A stretch of DNA of 64,000 nucleotides, from contig JBDWQJ010000011.1 of the NCBI GenBank assembly GCA_039986595.1, forward strand, positions 230,278-294,277, given 5' to 3'. This stretch comes from Lentilitoribacter sp039986595. Its GTDB lineage: Bacteria > Pseudomonadota > Alphaproteobacteria > Rhizobiales > Rhizobiaceae. Both the position numbers and the translations under genes were made by a program. Under the pieces are notes generated by a model that did not search any database, was not told the DNA's origin, and was given only the letters and a program-made list of their open reading frames with translations. This document shows, piece by piece, positions 17,025 through 25,352 of this stretch. Within the stretch, counting starts at the first letter, position 1, and every line of letters begins with the position of its first letter.

Positions 17025-17537
17025 TTACTCACCAAAAGCTGGGCGAAATTTCAACAAGCCACTGGGTGTTTGATCACAAAAACTAATCCACATAACAGCT
17101 TCTTCCGGCACATTGGGATAGCTCAATCGCCCATCATTTTTAAATCCAAATCGCTTATAATATTTAGGGTCCCCAATAAGTGCACAACCATTTGCACCCA
17201 GTGCTTTTAATCGCGCAAAACCTTCGTTAATCAAAAGACCGCCAATGCCTTGTTTTTGCACGTCAGGATGCACTGAAATCGGCCCCAAACCATACCAATC
17301 ATTATGAGATGAATTGATGGTGACTTTGGAAAAGGCAACATGTCCAACAAGCCTTTCATCGATCAGTGCCACCAACGAGATTATAAGATCACCATCGGTG
17401 CGAAGCTGGCCCACGAGCGGTGCTTCTGTGCCATCGCTATAAGCTTTTGGTTTAAACGCAATTTCCGTTAGATTATATATGGCTTTCGCATCGGTTTCTT
17501 GCTCATCCTTGATGATGACAGTGGTCATTTGGCTCAC
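17025..17537 (-). CDS. GNAT N-acetyltransferase (YhbS-like)
   Basis: 170 residues. Acetyl-CoA binding motif A is visible as SVHPDVQKQGIGGLLINEGFARLKALGA, and the CALIGDPKYYKRFGF segment is typical of the YhbS subgroup of GNAT enzymes. It ends 3 bp from the end of the convergent MarR–GNAT gene. Whether the acceptor is a small molecule or a protein is unknown. Confidence 0.9.
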   Translation of the reverse strand: MSQMTTVIIKDEQETDAKAIYNLTEIAFKPKAYSDGTEAPLVGQLRTDGDLIISLVALIDERLVGHVAFSKVTINSSHNDWYGLGPISVHPDVQKQGIGGLLINEGFARLKALGANGCALIGDPKYYKRFGFKNDGRLSYPNVPEEAVMWISFCDQTPSGLLKFRPAFGE

Positions 17538-17615
17538 TTCTTGATAATTTCAAATCAAATCGATCTTAGCGCCAATCACACGCTGCTCGCAACCATATTC
17601 ATATTGAGAATTATC

Positions 17616-18686
17616 ATGACCAAACCAGTTTACGACACATCAAAACCCGCGCTGGTCACAGGCGCGACAGGCTATATTGCAGGCTGGATTGTTAAAGGCT
17701 TGCTCACCCAAGGCATCACCGTTCATGCTGCCGTGCGTGATCCATCCAACACAGCTAAATATGCACATCTAACGGCACTTACTCAGAACAAACCTGACCA
17801 ATTAAAATTTTTCAAGGCAGATCTTTTAGATGAAGGCTCATTTGATGAAGCGATGGCAGGGTGCGGTGTTGTTTTCCACACAGCCTCCCCTTTCACCTCC
17901 AATTATAAAGACGCGCAAAAAGAGCTCATTGATCCGGCGGTAAAAGGCACACGAAATGTACTTGAAAGCGCCAATCGTACCGACACCGTTAGCCGTGTTG
18001 TTATAACGTCCTCATGTGCTGCAATTTATGGCGATGCAGCGGATTGTTTGACCATGCCAAACGGCACACTCACAGAAGATATTTGGAACACATCATCTCG
18101 CCTTGACCACCAGCCTTATTCTTATTCTAAAACGCAGGCAGAAAAAGCTGCATGGGAGATCGCAAAAGCACAAGATCGCTGGAAAATGGTTACAATTAAC
18201 CCGGCTCTTGTTATGGGTCCAGGGGTTACATTGCAGCCAAATTCTGAAAGCGTATCGATCCTTAAACAGTTTGGCGATGGCACAATGAAGCATGGTGTGC
18301 CGAAATTTGAAATCGGCATTGTGGATGTGCGCGATGTGGCGGATGCGCACCTTCATGCTGGCTATATCAAAGAGGCCCAAGGGCGCCACATTGCCTGTGC
18401 TAAAACTATGAGTATGTTGGAAATTGGCCAAACATTGGAAAAGAAATTTGGCGCCGATTGGCCCTTCCCAAAATCTACCGCACCGAAATGGCTTTTATGG
18501 GTGTTTGGCCCGATCTTTAATAAGATGTTCACGCGTGAAATGATTTCCAAAAACGTCGGTCATTCATGGAAAGCAGATAATTCAAAATCTAAAGAAAAGC
18601 TTGGGATCAAATATCGCAATGCTGAAACCGCGATCACCGATATGTTTGAACAAATGGTCGATGAAGGTGTGTTTAAAGGTAAGTAG
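17616..18686 (+). CDS. NAD(P)-dependent epimerase/dihydroflavonol-4-reductase-like
   Basis: About 356 residues from the ATG at 17616; a long in-frame extension to 17499 overlaps the GNAT gene and is not conserved-looking. The Rossmann nucleotide loop GATGYIAGWIVKGLL and the YSYSKTQAEKAAWE catalytic Tyr–Lys motif mark the extended SDR family, DFR-like subgroup. Such enzymes reduce carbonyls of diverse substrates. A short hairpin with T-run follows (18721). It is divergent from the YhbS-like gene; no pathway partners are adjacent. Confidence 0.88.
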   Translation: MTKPVYDTSKPALVTGATGYIAGWIVKGLLTQGITVHAAVRDPSNTAKYAHLTALTQNKPDQLKFFKADLLDEGSFDEAMAGCGVVFHTASPFTSNYKDAQKELIDPAVKGTRNVLESANRTDTVSRVVITSSCAAIYGDAADCLTMPNGTLTEDIWNTSSRLDHQPYSYSKTQAEKAAWEIAKAQDRWKMVTINPALVMGPGVTLQPNSESVSILKQFGDGTMKHGVPKFEIGIVDVRDVADAHLHAGYIKEAQGRHIACAKTMSMLEIGQTLEKKFGADWPFPKSTAPKWLLWVFGPIFNKMFTREMISKNVGHSWKADNSKSKEKLGIKYRNAETAITDMFEQMVDEGVFKGK

Positions 18687-18720
18687 ATGTCATCATTTTA
18701 CATAATCTCCAAACATATCT

Positions 18721-18741
18721 CTGACCATTGGTCAGGTTTTT
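18721..18741 (+). terminator. Short hairpin terminator after the epimerase-like gene
   Basis: CTGACC (18721–18726) pairs with GGTCAG (18730–18735) around a three-base loop, then GTTTTTA. The six-base stem is short, so confidence is moderate. Confidence 0.45.
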
Positions 18742-18829
18742 AGGTCAAAATCATAGAATGCCGGGATGGCAACTGCCCTCCGCGCGCGATATAGTGTGCT
18801 TATAATTTGAGAATAAGAAAGCCCGCGCC

Positions 18830-19060
18830 ATGAAACTTCATCCAAAACTACAACCCGTTCTATTTGGCCTGATATTGTCTGGATTTATGTCGGCGATCGT
18901 TTCCGGCGTGACACTTTTGCGCACGACGGGTCTGGTCGATGGATTTGGTGGATATTGGCTAAATGCCTGGGTCTGGGCTTGGGCTGTTGCCTTCCCAGCT
19001 GTATTGGTTTTTGCGCCAATAGCGCGCCGAATTGTGGCGCGCTTGTTTCGTAATTCATAA
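18830..19060 (+). CDS. DUF2798 two-helix membrane protein
   Basis: 76 residues with two hydrophobic segments around the signature KLQPVLFGLILSGFMSAIVSGV and WAWAVAFPAVLVFAPIARRIV. It matches DUF2798, an inner-membrane family of unknown function found commonly beside efflux or LysR genes. Here it is convergent with the FMN reductase gene. Confidence 0.88.
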   Translation: MKLHPKLQPVLFGLILSGFMSAIVSGVTLLRTTGLVDGFGGYWLNAWVWAWAVAFPAVLVFAPIARRIVARLFRNS

Positions 19061-19122
19061 AGTTGCTAGGGAGTGCAGATCATGTTTTTTGCGGATCACA
19101 TCAGCCTGCCGATCTCTCATCT

Positions 19123-19695
19123 CTAGCTAGCGATTTTTACGTCTTTGTAATGCGCATCGACTAATGCTTCCAACCCACTACGCAGTTTCGCTGTAAGCTC
19201 AACATCTTTTAAAACGCCTGCTTCTGTGTCGAACTTTTCGGAAAATGGTCCAACAGCAAAACTGGCTTTAAGTTCTGCTTTGAAGAACTGGGCTGAATTA
19301 TCTGCAATTGAGAGCACGTTGGCGCCGCCATTTGGCCCGATTGAGGCCGACATATGTAATGTAGGTTTATCCTGAAATACAGCCATTTTAATGCGAGACG
19401 CCCAATCAAAAACATTCTTATAAGCGCTTGTGTAATTACCGTTATATTCTGCAAATGAAATGATAAGTGCATCAGCTTGAGTGATTTTATCATAGAATTT
19501 GTGCGCCAATGGATGCACGCCATCTGTATTTTCACGATCAAGAGAATAGATCGGCATCTCATAATCATTTAGGTCTATAATTTCGATATCAGCATCTGTA
19601 TCAAAGTCTGATTTTAAAACCTCAGCTGCATGGGTAACCAATTGTTTGTTAATCGAATTTTTGCTGTTTGTGGCAGCGAATGCGAGTACTTTCAT
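19123..19695 (-). CDS. NADPH-dependent FMN reductase-like protein
   Basis: 190 residues with the flavodoxin-like fold of the NADPH-dependent FMN reductase/azoreductase family: N-terminal AFAATNSKNSINKQLVTHAAE (phosphate loop), FAEYNGNYTSAYKNVFDWASR and a SIGPNGGANVLS segment. It should transfer electrons from NAD(P)H through FMN to quinones, azo compounds or similar. It is divergent from a LysR gene (19818) with paired palindromes in between, so it is probably controlled by that regulator. Confidence 0.88.
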   Translation of the reverse strand: MKVLAFAATNSKNSINKQLVTHAAEVLKSDFDTDADIEIIDLNDYEMPIYSLDRENTDGVHPLAHKFYDKITQADALIISFAEYNGNYTSAYKNVFDWASRIKMAVFQDKPTLHMSASIGPNGGANVLSIADNSAQFFKAELKASFAVGPFSEKFDTEAGVLKDVELTAKLRSGLEALVDAHYKDVKIAS

Positions 19696-19770
19696 AATGA
19701 ATTTCCTTCAACTAATCTTCTTTGTTGGCGCTTGTATCGCATATAATATTTATATATCATAGATACCAAA

Positions 19771-19789
19771 ATGCGCATTATATGCGCAT
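19771..19789. promoter_or_regulatory. Two ATGCGCAT palindromes 11 bp apart
   Basis: Perfect eight-base palindromes at 19771–19778 and 19782–19789, one helical turn apart, lie between the divergent FMN reductase and LysR genes, 29 bp before the LysR start. The helical phasing fits cooperative binding by the adjacent LysR protein. Confidence 0.55.
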
Positions 19790-19817
19790 ATTTGCGACAT
19801 AACTTTAGGTAACAATT

Positions 19818-20684
19818 ATGGACAGTTGGAACGAGATTAAAACGGCTGCATGCGTGGCTAGATGTGGCACAATAAGCGCGGCAGCAAATGAGCTTGGCGT
19901 TCATCGTGCAACGATTAACCGTCATATCGATGCACTGGAAGCTCAGCTAGGTGGTAAGCTTTTTCAAAGACACGCCAGAGGGTTTACGCCAACAGAGCTT
20001 GGTCGTGAGTTGTTACGTATTGCCGATGCAACAGACGAGCAATTTGCCCAACTTAAACGTATTGCAAATCGAACTTCAGATGAGCTTACAGGTGAGTTTA
20101 TTGTAACATCAATTGGTGCACTTGCACCTTCGATTTTACCCATACTGGCGGATTTTCGCAGCAAGCACCCGCAGCTCACAACGCATTTTCATGCAAGTAA
20201 CGCTTTGGTAAAACTAGAATATGGCGAGGCACATATTGCCTTTCGCGCCGGACCAAAGCCACAAGACCCAGATAATGTGGTCATGCCGTTTGTTGAAATT
20301 CCAGTGGGACTATATGCATCAAAAGAATACGTCGATATTTACGGCAAACCGGACAACATAGATGAGTTTTCTGACCATCATTTCATCGGTACAAAGATTG
20401 AGAATCCACGTGCACCTGCACTTAAATGGCTCATTGATAATGTACCGCGTAAAGCGATTACATTTACTTCCGATCACATGTCCATCAACAACCTGGCAGT
20501 TCATTTGGGAAATGGAATAGGCTTTCTAACAACCTCAGAAGCTGACAGTAATAAAAACCTGGTTGAGATCATGTCGCCGCAGGCAGAATGGATGACTAGA
20601 AGCTGGGCCCTCACCCATGTTGATCTTCATAGATCACCAAAAGTGCAAGCATTTTTGAAGATTATGAAACAACATTTGACATAG
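19818..20684 (+). CDS. LysR-family transcriptional regulator
   Basis: 288 residues: N-terminal winged helix (CGTISAAANELGVHRATINRHIDALEAQLGGKLFQR) and an effector-binding domain of periplasmic-binding-protein fold. It is divergent from the FMN reductase gene and only 5 bp from the end of a convergent DMT gene. Probably activates the reductase and represses itself through the paired ATGCGCAT sites. Confidence 0.9.
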   Translation: MDSWNEIKTAACVARCGTISAAANELGVHRATINRHIDALEAQLGGKLFQRHARGFTPTELGRELLRIADATDEQFAQLKRIANRTSDELTGEFIVTSIGALAPSILPILADFRSKHPQLTTHFHASNALVKLEYGEAHIAFRAGPKPQDPDNVVMPFVEIPVGLYASKEYVDIYGKPDNIDEFSDHHFIGTKIENPRAPALKWLIDNVPRKAITFTSDHMSINNLAVHLGNGIGFLTTSEADSNKNLVEIMSPQAEWMTRSWALTHVDLHRSPKVQAFLKIMKQHLT

Positions 20685-20689
20685 CGGAT

Positions 20690-21574
20690 TTAACGCAAGG
20701 GTTTAGATTTTGCCCGCCCCATGGTCGCGCTTAAGCCGCCTAAAATGATGAACGAGGCGCCTATCCAGAACCCAATTGTTGGGACATCTGAGAAAACGAC
20801 ATAGCCCAAGAACACGGCACTCACGACTTCAAGATACACAAAGGGCGATAAGGTAGACGTCTGCGCATATTGAAATGCAAGGAGCGTCAATCCGTGAGCG
20901 GTCAAGGACACAACACCCATTGCAAGGATGAAGATAAATTCGCTTTGTGTGGGGGTATCCCATGCATAAAGCGCCAACGGCGTTAAAAACAACGCCCCAA
21001 CAACACATTGAAATGTTAAGGTTTTTAGCGGATCACTTTGCTTGGCTGTCATGCGTGTCGTGACAATATACAAACCATAAAACAGGCCAGTTAATGCAGC
21101 AAACACAGTACCAATCTGAATTTCAATCGTGGGGTTTATGATGATCATCGCACCGATAAAGCCCAAGACCAGTGCTAATAATTTTGGCCAAGTAAAAACC
21201 TCGCCCAACAGATAGACCGCAGCAATAGTTGCAATGATTGGCGCAATCATGGTGACAGCAGATGCAGTCGCCAAGGGGGTTGTTGATAGTGATACGAAAA
21301 AGAACAACATCGCTGTGACGATAAAAAATGTGCGCATAAAATGCGACTTTAGATTACGTTTGGGGAAAATCTCCCGGCCAAACTTCCATAATCCGAAAGG
21401 GATAATCATAATTGCCGCAGCAAAATATCGCGCCCAGCTTACATAAAGAGGCGACATGTCTTGTGAAAGATATTTTGCAATGGCATCCAAACCCGGAATA
21501 AGCAGCATTGCGCTGGAAAACAAAGCAACACCGAGCAAAATGTTATCATTTTTGGGAATAAATTGATCAGACAT
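20690..21574 (-). CDS. DMT-superfamily EamA transporter
   Basis: About 294 residues with ten predicted membrane helices in two EamA repeats. The start at 21574 is preferred over 21601 because it fits the usual hydrophilic N-terminus. These inner-membrane carriers mostly export amino acids or metabolites; the substrate here is unknown. Convergent with the LysR gene. A second EamA gene occurs at 26871 and is only distantly similar. Confidence 0.88.
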   Translation of the reverse strand: MSDQFIPKNDNILLGVALFSSAMLLIPGLDAIAKYLSQDMSPLYVSWARYFAAAIMIIPFGLWKFGREIFPKRNLKSHFMRTFFIVTAMLFFFVSLSTTPLATASAVTMIAPIIATIAAVYLLGEVFTWPKLLALVLGFIGAMIIINPTIEIQIGTVFAALTGLFYGLYIVTTRMTAKQSDPLKTLTFQCVVGALFLTPLALYAWDTPTQSEFIFILAMGVVSLTAHGLTLLAFQYAQTSTLSPFVYLEVVSAVFLGYVVFSDVPTIGFWIGASFIILGGLSATMGRAKSKPLR

Positions 21575-21703
21575 CAACAATTCTTGTGCCAAATTGCACA
21601 AAGAAGTAAAGCAAATTTATTTTAAGTTTAGCTTTTGGCACCGATTTATTCAAAAACAGTGGGGAATAATTGCCGCAATTGATCTCAACCAACCTAATCG
21701 CAC

Positions 21704-21733
21704 AAAAAAGGCGAGAGATATGATCCCTCGCCT
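21704..21733 (-). terminator. Rho-independent terminator downstream of yghU
   Basis: On the minus strand, arms pairing 21710–21716 (AGGCGAG) with 21727–21733 (CTCGCCT) are followed by T6 (A-run 21704–21709 on the + strand). It sits 25 bp after the yghU stop codon. Confidence 0.75.
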
Positions 21734-21757
21734 GATATCATATAACTATCTCAAAGC

Positions 21758-22627
21758 TTAATCTTCAAGCTTATCTGCAGTGCGCAGCTCAAAGTCTGAT
21801 GCGTCATGTCGCTCAGGCAATTGTTGTGATTTATCATCACCCCATGAACGGTTGACCATGATGCCGCGTTTAACAGCAGGGCGCTCCGCGATTTCTTCAG
21901 CCCAACGCACTACGTTTTTGTAAGATTTCACATCCAAAAATTCAGCTGCGTTATATAGTTTGCCCAACACAACACCGCCGTACCACGGCCAAATCGCCAT
22001 ATCAGCAATTGAGTATTCATCACCTGCGATAAATTTGTTATTTGCAAGTTGCTTATCCAACACATCAAGCTGACGTTTGGCTTCCATGGTGAAACGATCA
22101 ATTGGGTATTCAAACTTCTCTGGCGCGTAGGCATAAAAATGGCCAAAACCGCCACCAAGATAAGGCGCAGAGCCCATTTGCCAGAACAACCAGTTCATCA
22201 CTTCTGTACGTTTTGCGCCGTCTTTGGGTAGGAAGTGGCCGAATTTTTCTGCAAGATGAAGTAGGATCGATCCAGATTCAAATACACGAACCGGTTTATC
22301 ACCAGAGCGATCTTCAAGCGCTGGGATTTTTGAATTTGGATTAAGCTCAACAAAGCCAGAACCAAACTGATCACCCTTACCAATATTGATCAGATACGCA
22401 TCATATTCAGCACCTGTTTCGCCAAGCGCAAGCAGCTCTTCAAACATGATCGTGATTTTTTGACCATTTGGCGTCGCCAGTGAGTGAAGTTGGAATGGGT
22501 GCTTGCCAGCTTCTAGTGCTTTTTCTTCACGCGCGCCCGCTGTTGGTGCGTTGATGCTGGCCCATTCGCCACCATTTTCTTGTTCCCAGGTCCAAACCTT
22601 CGGGGGTTCATATGTATTATCACTCAT
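21758..22627 (-). CDS. yghU: Nu-class glutathione S-transferase YghU
   Basis: 289 residues, full length and closely following the YghU pattern: start MSDNTYEPPKVWTWEQENGG, GKHPFQLHSLATPNGQKITIMFEELL, GDQFGSGFVELNPNSKIPALED, RVFESGSILLHLAEKFG and the helical domain GGGFGHFYAYAPEKFEY. E. coli YghU binds two glutathiones and has disulfide-bond reductase activity and organic-peroxide activity. Cytosolic. A short operator-like sequence 120 bp upstream resembles the palindrome at the TetR gene, which hints at shared control. Confidence 0.95.
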   Translation of the reverse strand: MSDNTYEPPKVWTWEQENGGEWASINAPTAGAREEKALEAGKHPFQLHSLATPNGQKITIMFEELLALGETGAEYDAYLINIGKGDQFGSGFVELNPNSKIPALEDRSGDKPVRVFESGSILLHLAEKFGHFLPKDGAKRTEVMNWLFWQMGSAPYLGGGFGHFYAYAPEKFEYPIDRFTMEAKRQLDVLDKQLANNKFIAGDEYSIADMAIWPWYGGVVLGKLYNAAEFLDVKSYKNVVRWAEEIAERPAVKRGIMVNRSWGDDKSQQLPERHDASDFELRTADKLED

Positions 22628-22746
22628 CTTGGTCGCCTTTCATATCGCGTTTTACCCGGATTTGGTAATCGCGTTTCAACAATCTTCTATGACGATTTTC
22701 TCGCCCGTCTGCCCTAGTTGGGGTTCTCCCGCTCAGCTTTCAAGCT

Positions 22747-22762
22747 AAGATCTATAGATGTC
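22747..22762. promoter_or_regulatory. Possible weak TetR site upstream of yghU
   Basis: The ten-base palindrome ATCTATAGAT (22750–22759) matches the core of the 16-bp operator at 23463. Overall 10 of 16 positions match, so the support is weak. Confidence 0.3.
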
Positions 22763-22836
22763 AGAACTTTAAGTGTTACAATCAGATGCAACATAATTAA
22801 ATACGCCGCCAGATTTTAATATTTCGGGTTGCTTAC

Positions 22837-23451
22837 CTATTTCAAAAGCTCGTTAGCAACGCGGTCAAACATGGTTTGATCTCCTGCGGTTTGGCTTATA
22901 ATCATCGCGCCCTGGAGTGCAGCCAATATGTGAACGGCTGTATTTGTTAAGGTTTCTTTAAGATTTGATTCAAGCGTTTGAGAACTTGATTCACCTTGAT
23001 GAGAGCTTGATTCTAATGCCTCAACCAACCAATTGATATTGCTTTGAAAAAACACATTTGTGTGGGCGCTCACCTCATCTGGCAGGCCGCCGGATTCCGC
23101 ACCTAATACCGCGCACAAACACAGCTTTCTATCTTTTTTCAGCGCGTGTCGAAAAGCTGAAACATAATGAGACTTAACCTCAATCGCGCTGTATTTGTCG
23201 CCGCTGGCGTTAACAAGTTCTGAAGGCTTTCCCAATTGGTTTAAAAAGTTTTCGGTGTATCTTTGCACCACAGCTGAAACCATGTCAGTTTTATTGGGAA
23301 AGTAATAATGAACGCTTGAAGACTTAATCCCTGTCGCCGTGGCAACTTCGCGTGCGCTAACAGCGTTATATCCTTTTTGTCGGATCATAGCTTCTGTCAC
23401 GTCTAATATTTCATCACGCTTGCTCATCAATAATTTTCTCGATTTACCCAA
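22837..23451 (-). CDS. TetR-family transcriptional regulator
   Basis: 204 residues: an N-terminal HTH (about 9–60; DVTEAMIRQKGYNAVSAREVATATGIKSSSVHYYFPNKTDMV) and a variable helical ligand domain. It belongs to the AcrR/NemR-like class that senses electrophiles or hydrophobic compounds. A Cys pair (LCLCAVLG) in the ligand domain could be redox-active, as in NemR. It is divergent from an SDR/amine oxidase operon; a 16-bp perfect palindrome lies in between. Confidence 0.9.
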   Translation of the reverse strand: MGKSRKLLMSKRDEILDVTEAMIRQKGYNAVSAREVATATGIKSSSVHYYFPNKTDMVSAVVQRYTENFLNQLGKPSELVNASGDKYSAIEVKSHYVSAFRHALKKDRKLCLCAVLGAESGGLPDEVSAHTNVFFQSNINWLVEALESSSHQGESSSQTLESNLKETLTNTAVHILAALQGAMIISQTAGDQTMFDRVANELLK

Positions 23452-23462
23452 TTGCCTTTTTC

Positions 23463-23478
23463 TCTATCTATAGATAGA
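23463..23478. promoter_or_regulatory. Perfect 16-bp TetR operator palindrome
   Basis: TCTATCTATAGATAGA, a perfect dyad 12 bp upstream of the TetR start and 80 bp before the SDR start. It is in the expected place for autoregulation and for control of the divergent operon. Confidence 0.65.
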
Positions 23479-23558
23479 TATACAAATTGTAAAGACTGCT
23501 CCTCATCAAAGCGATGACAAGAGCATGCTTCGTTTTATCAAAAGCAGGAGGGCACGCT

Positions 23559-24248
23559 ATGACGAATGCGATGAATAATAAAGGGCTTGTTTTGATCGCA
23601 GGCGCAGGCAGCGGGCTTGGTTCTAGTCTGATGAGAAAATTCTCAGAAGCTGGTTATGATCCTGTCGGAATTAATCGCTCTAAAGCCGATGGTGATATTG
23701 ACGTCCTGCAAGCTGACCTAACCTCGATGATCGAAACACAAGCCGCGGTGGAAGCAGCTATCGAAAAATACGGACGTCCGAAAGTTGTTGTTCATAATAC
23801 TGCGCAGCTCACCATTAAGCCGTTTTTAGATATGGAAGAAAGCGAGTTTGAACATGTTTGGCGTAACATGGTTTTATCAGCCCACAACCTAGCGCGCGCA
23901 TGTATGATCCCACTAATCAATAGCGGCGGCGGAGCCTTTATAGTTTCAGGCGCGACAGCATCGCTTCGAGGTGGCAATAAGTTCTCCGCATTTGCATCCG
24001 CAAAATTTGCATTGCGCGGCCTGACCCAATCCCTCGCCCGGGAATTTCAGCCCAAAGGCGTGCATGTTGCACATGTCATAATAGATGGGATCATTGATAC
24101 AACAAAAAGCCGTGAACTGCATGGCATGGACCCTGCCCGCATGATGTCTTCAGATGATATTGCGCAAGCTTATATCGATCTTGCCAATCAACCGAAATCG
24201 ACCTGGACGCACGAATTAGATTTGCGCCCAGCTTCTGAGAGTTTTTAA
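23559..24248 (+). CDS. Short-chain dehydrogenase-like protein (catalytic Tyr replaced)
   Basis: About 229 residues from the ATG at 23559, preceded by GGAGG; 23514 is an in-frame alternative. Cofactor loop AGAGSGLGSSL and the serine segment FIVSGATAS are clear, but the Tyr-x3-Lys catalytic position reads FASAK, with Phe in place of Tyr. The downstream AKFALRGLTQSLAREFQPKGVHVAHVIIDG is otherwise typical. Related SDRs with this change exist, so it may have altered or lost chemistry. It is first in a two-gene operon with the FAD protein and is divergent from TetR. Confidence 0.85.
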   Translation: MTNAMNNKGLVLIAGAGSGLGSSLMRKFSEAGYDPVGINRSKADGDIDVLQADLTSMIETQAAVEAAIEKYGRPKVVVHNTAQLTIKPFLDMEESEFEHVWRNMVLSAHNLARACMIPLINSGGGAFIVSGATASLRGGNKFSAFASAKFALRGLTQSLAREFQPKGVHVAHVIIDGIIDTTKSRELHGMDPARMMSSDDIAQAYIDLANQPKSTWTHELDLRPASESF

Positions 24249-24254
24249 ATTAAC

Positions 24255-25340
24255 GTGACCCATCAAACAGATATATTGATCATTGGTGGCGGGTTGTCCG
24301 GCCTTTTCCTTGCGCTTCAACTTGAGAAAAAAGGAATAGACTATCAGCTGGTTGAAGCACGCTCACGATTTGGTGGGCGGATCTATTCACCAGTGACAGA
24401 TGATGGCAAGTTTAGTTTCGACATGGGGCCAGCTTGGTTTTGGCCTGGCCAGCCACGTATGGCCAAATTACTTGATGAAATGGATATTCCGTTCTTTGAT
24501 CAAGCAGCGCGGGGCAATTTAGTTTTTGAAGACCCTACCGGACACATAAGGCGTGATCTCGACATGGCAACGATGGCAGGCGCGCATCGCGTTAAAGGCG
24601 GATTAGAACGGGTTATAAGCGCATTAGTTTCCCATCTTTCACAAGATCGCTTACATCTTTCATCCCGTGTCAGCAAAATTCAGTTACTCAATGACAGTGC
24701 TCGTGTCACACTAAAAGGCGATCACACTGATATTATTGCCCAAAAGGTGGTTTTATGCCTGCCTCCGCGCTTGATTGAACAAAATATCGCATTTTCTCCC
24801 GTCCTGCCCGATCAGGCAATATATCAAATGCAAAGGTGTCCAACTTGGATGGCTGCGCATGCAAAATTCATTGCCGTTTATAAAACCCCATTTTGGCGCG
24901 ATATGGGCTTATCAGGTGATGCGATTAGTCATAAAGGTCCAATGATGGAACTCCATGATGCATCCCCACTAAGTGAAGAAAATTCAAACGGACCAGGTGC
25001 CATCTTTGGCTTTTTAGGCGTTCCTGCAGAGGTGCGAAAAGCACAAACTGATACCCTCCTCAAAGCCTGTAAAGATCAGCTTGTAGCATTATATGGCGAA
25101 CGCGCTTCGGACCCAATTCAAGTGCTTTACAAAGACTGGTCAGAAGACGGCTATACTGCAACATCATTGGATGCGAATGGACCACAAAGCCACCCGCAAT
25201 ATCACCCCATTGAGATTAACGAGGGTGATTGGCAAAACCATATATTTCTCAGTTCAACTGAAACCGCGCAACAATTTGGCGGTTTCTTAGAAGGCGCGCT
25301 GGAAGCGGTAGAGAACGTTTTAATGCGGGCTAAATTATAA
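24255..25340 (+). CDS. FAD-dependent amine oxidase-like protein
   Basis: 361 residues starting with GTG, six bases after the SDR stop, so translationally linked. The N-terminal dinucleotide loop IIGGGLSGLFLALQLEKKG and the FGGRIYSP motif mark the flavin monoamine oxidase/phytoene desaturase-like family. The C-terminal ETAQQFGGFLEGALEAVENVL closes the FAD site. The substrate amine or phenol is not predictable. It probably acts with the SDR in detoxification under TetR control. Confidence 0.85.
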   Translation: MTHQTDILIIGGGLSGLFLALQLEKKGIDYQLVEARSRFGGRIYSPVTDDGKFSFDMGPAWFWPGQPRMAKLLDEMDIPFFDQAARGNLVFEDPTGHIRRDLDMATMAGAHRVKGGLERVISALVSHLSQDRLHLSSRVSKIQLLNDSARVTLKGDHTDIIAQKVVLCLPPRLIEQNIAFSPVLPDQAIYQMQRCPTWMAAHAKFIAVYKTPFWRDMGLSGDAISHKGPMMELHDASPLSEENSNGPGAIFGFLGVPAEVRKAQTDTLLKACKDQLVALYGERASDPIQVLYKDWSEDGYTATSLDANGPQSHPQYHPIEINEGDWQNHIFLSSTETAQQFGGFLEGALEAVENVLMRAKL

Positions 25341-25352
25341 CTTTAAAAATTG

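Noticed and set aside
17499..17615. N-terminal extension of the epimerase-like gene
   Set aside because: The extra 39 residues overlap the divergent GNAT gene; ATG 17616 begins the conserved Rossmann region.
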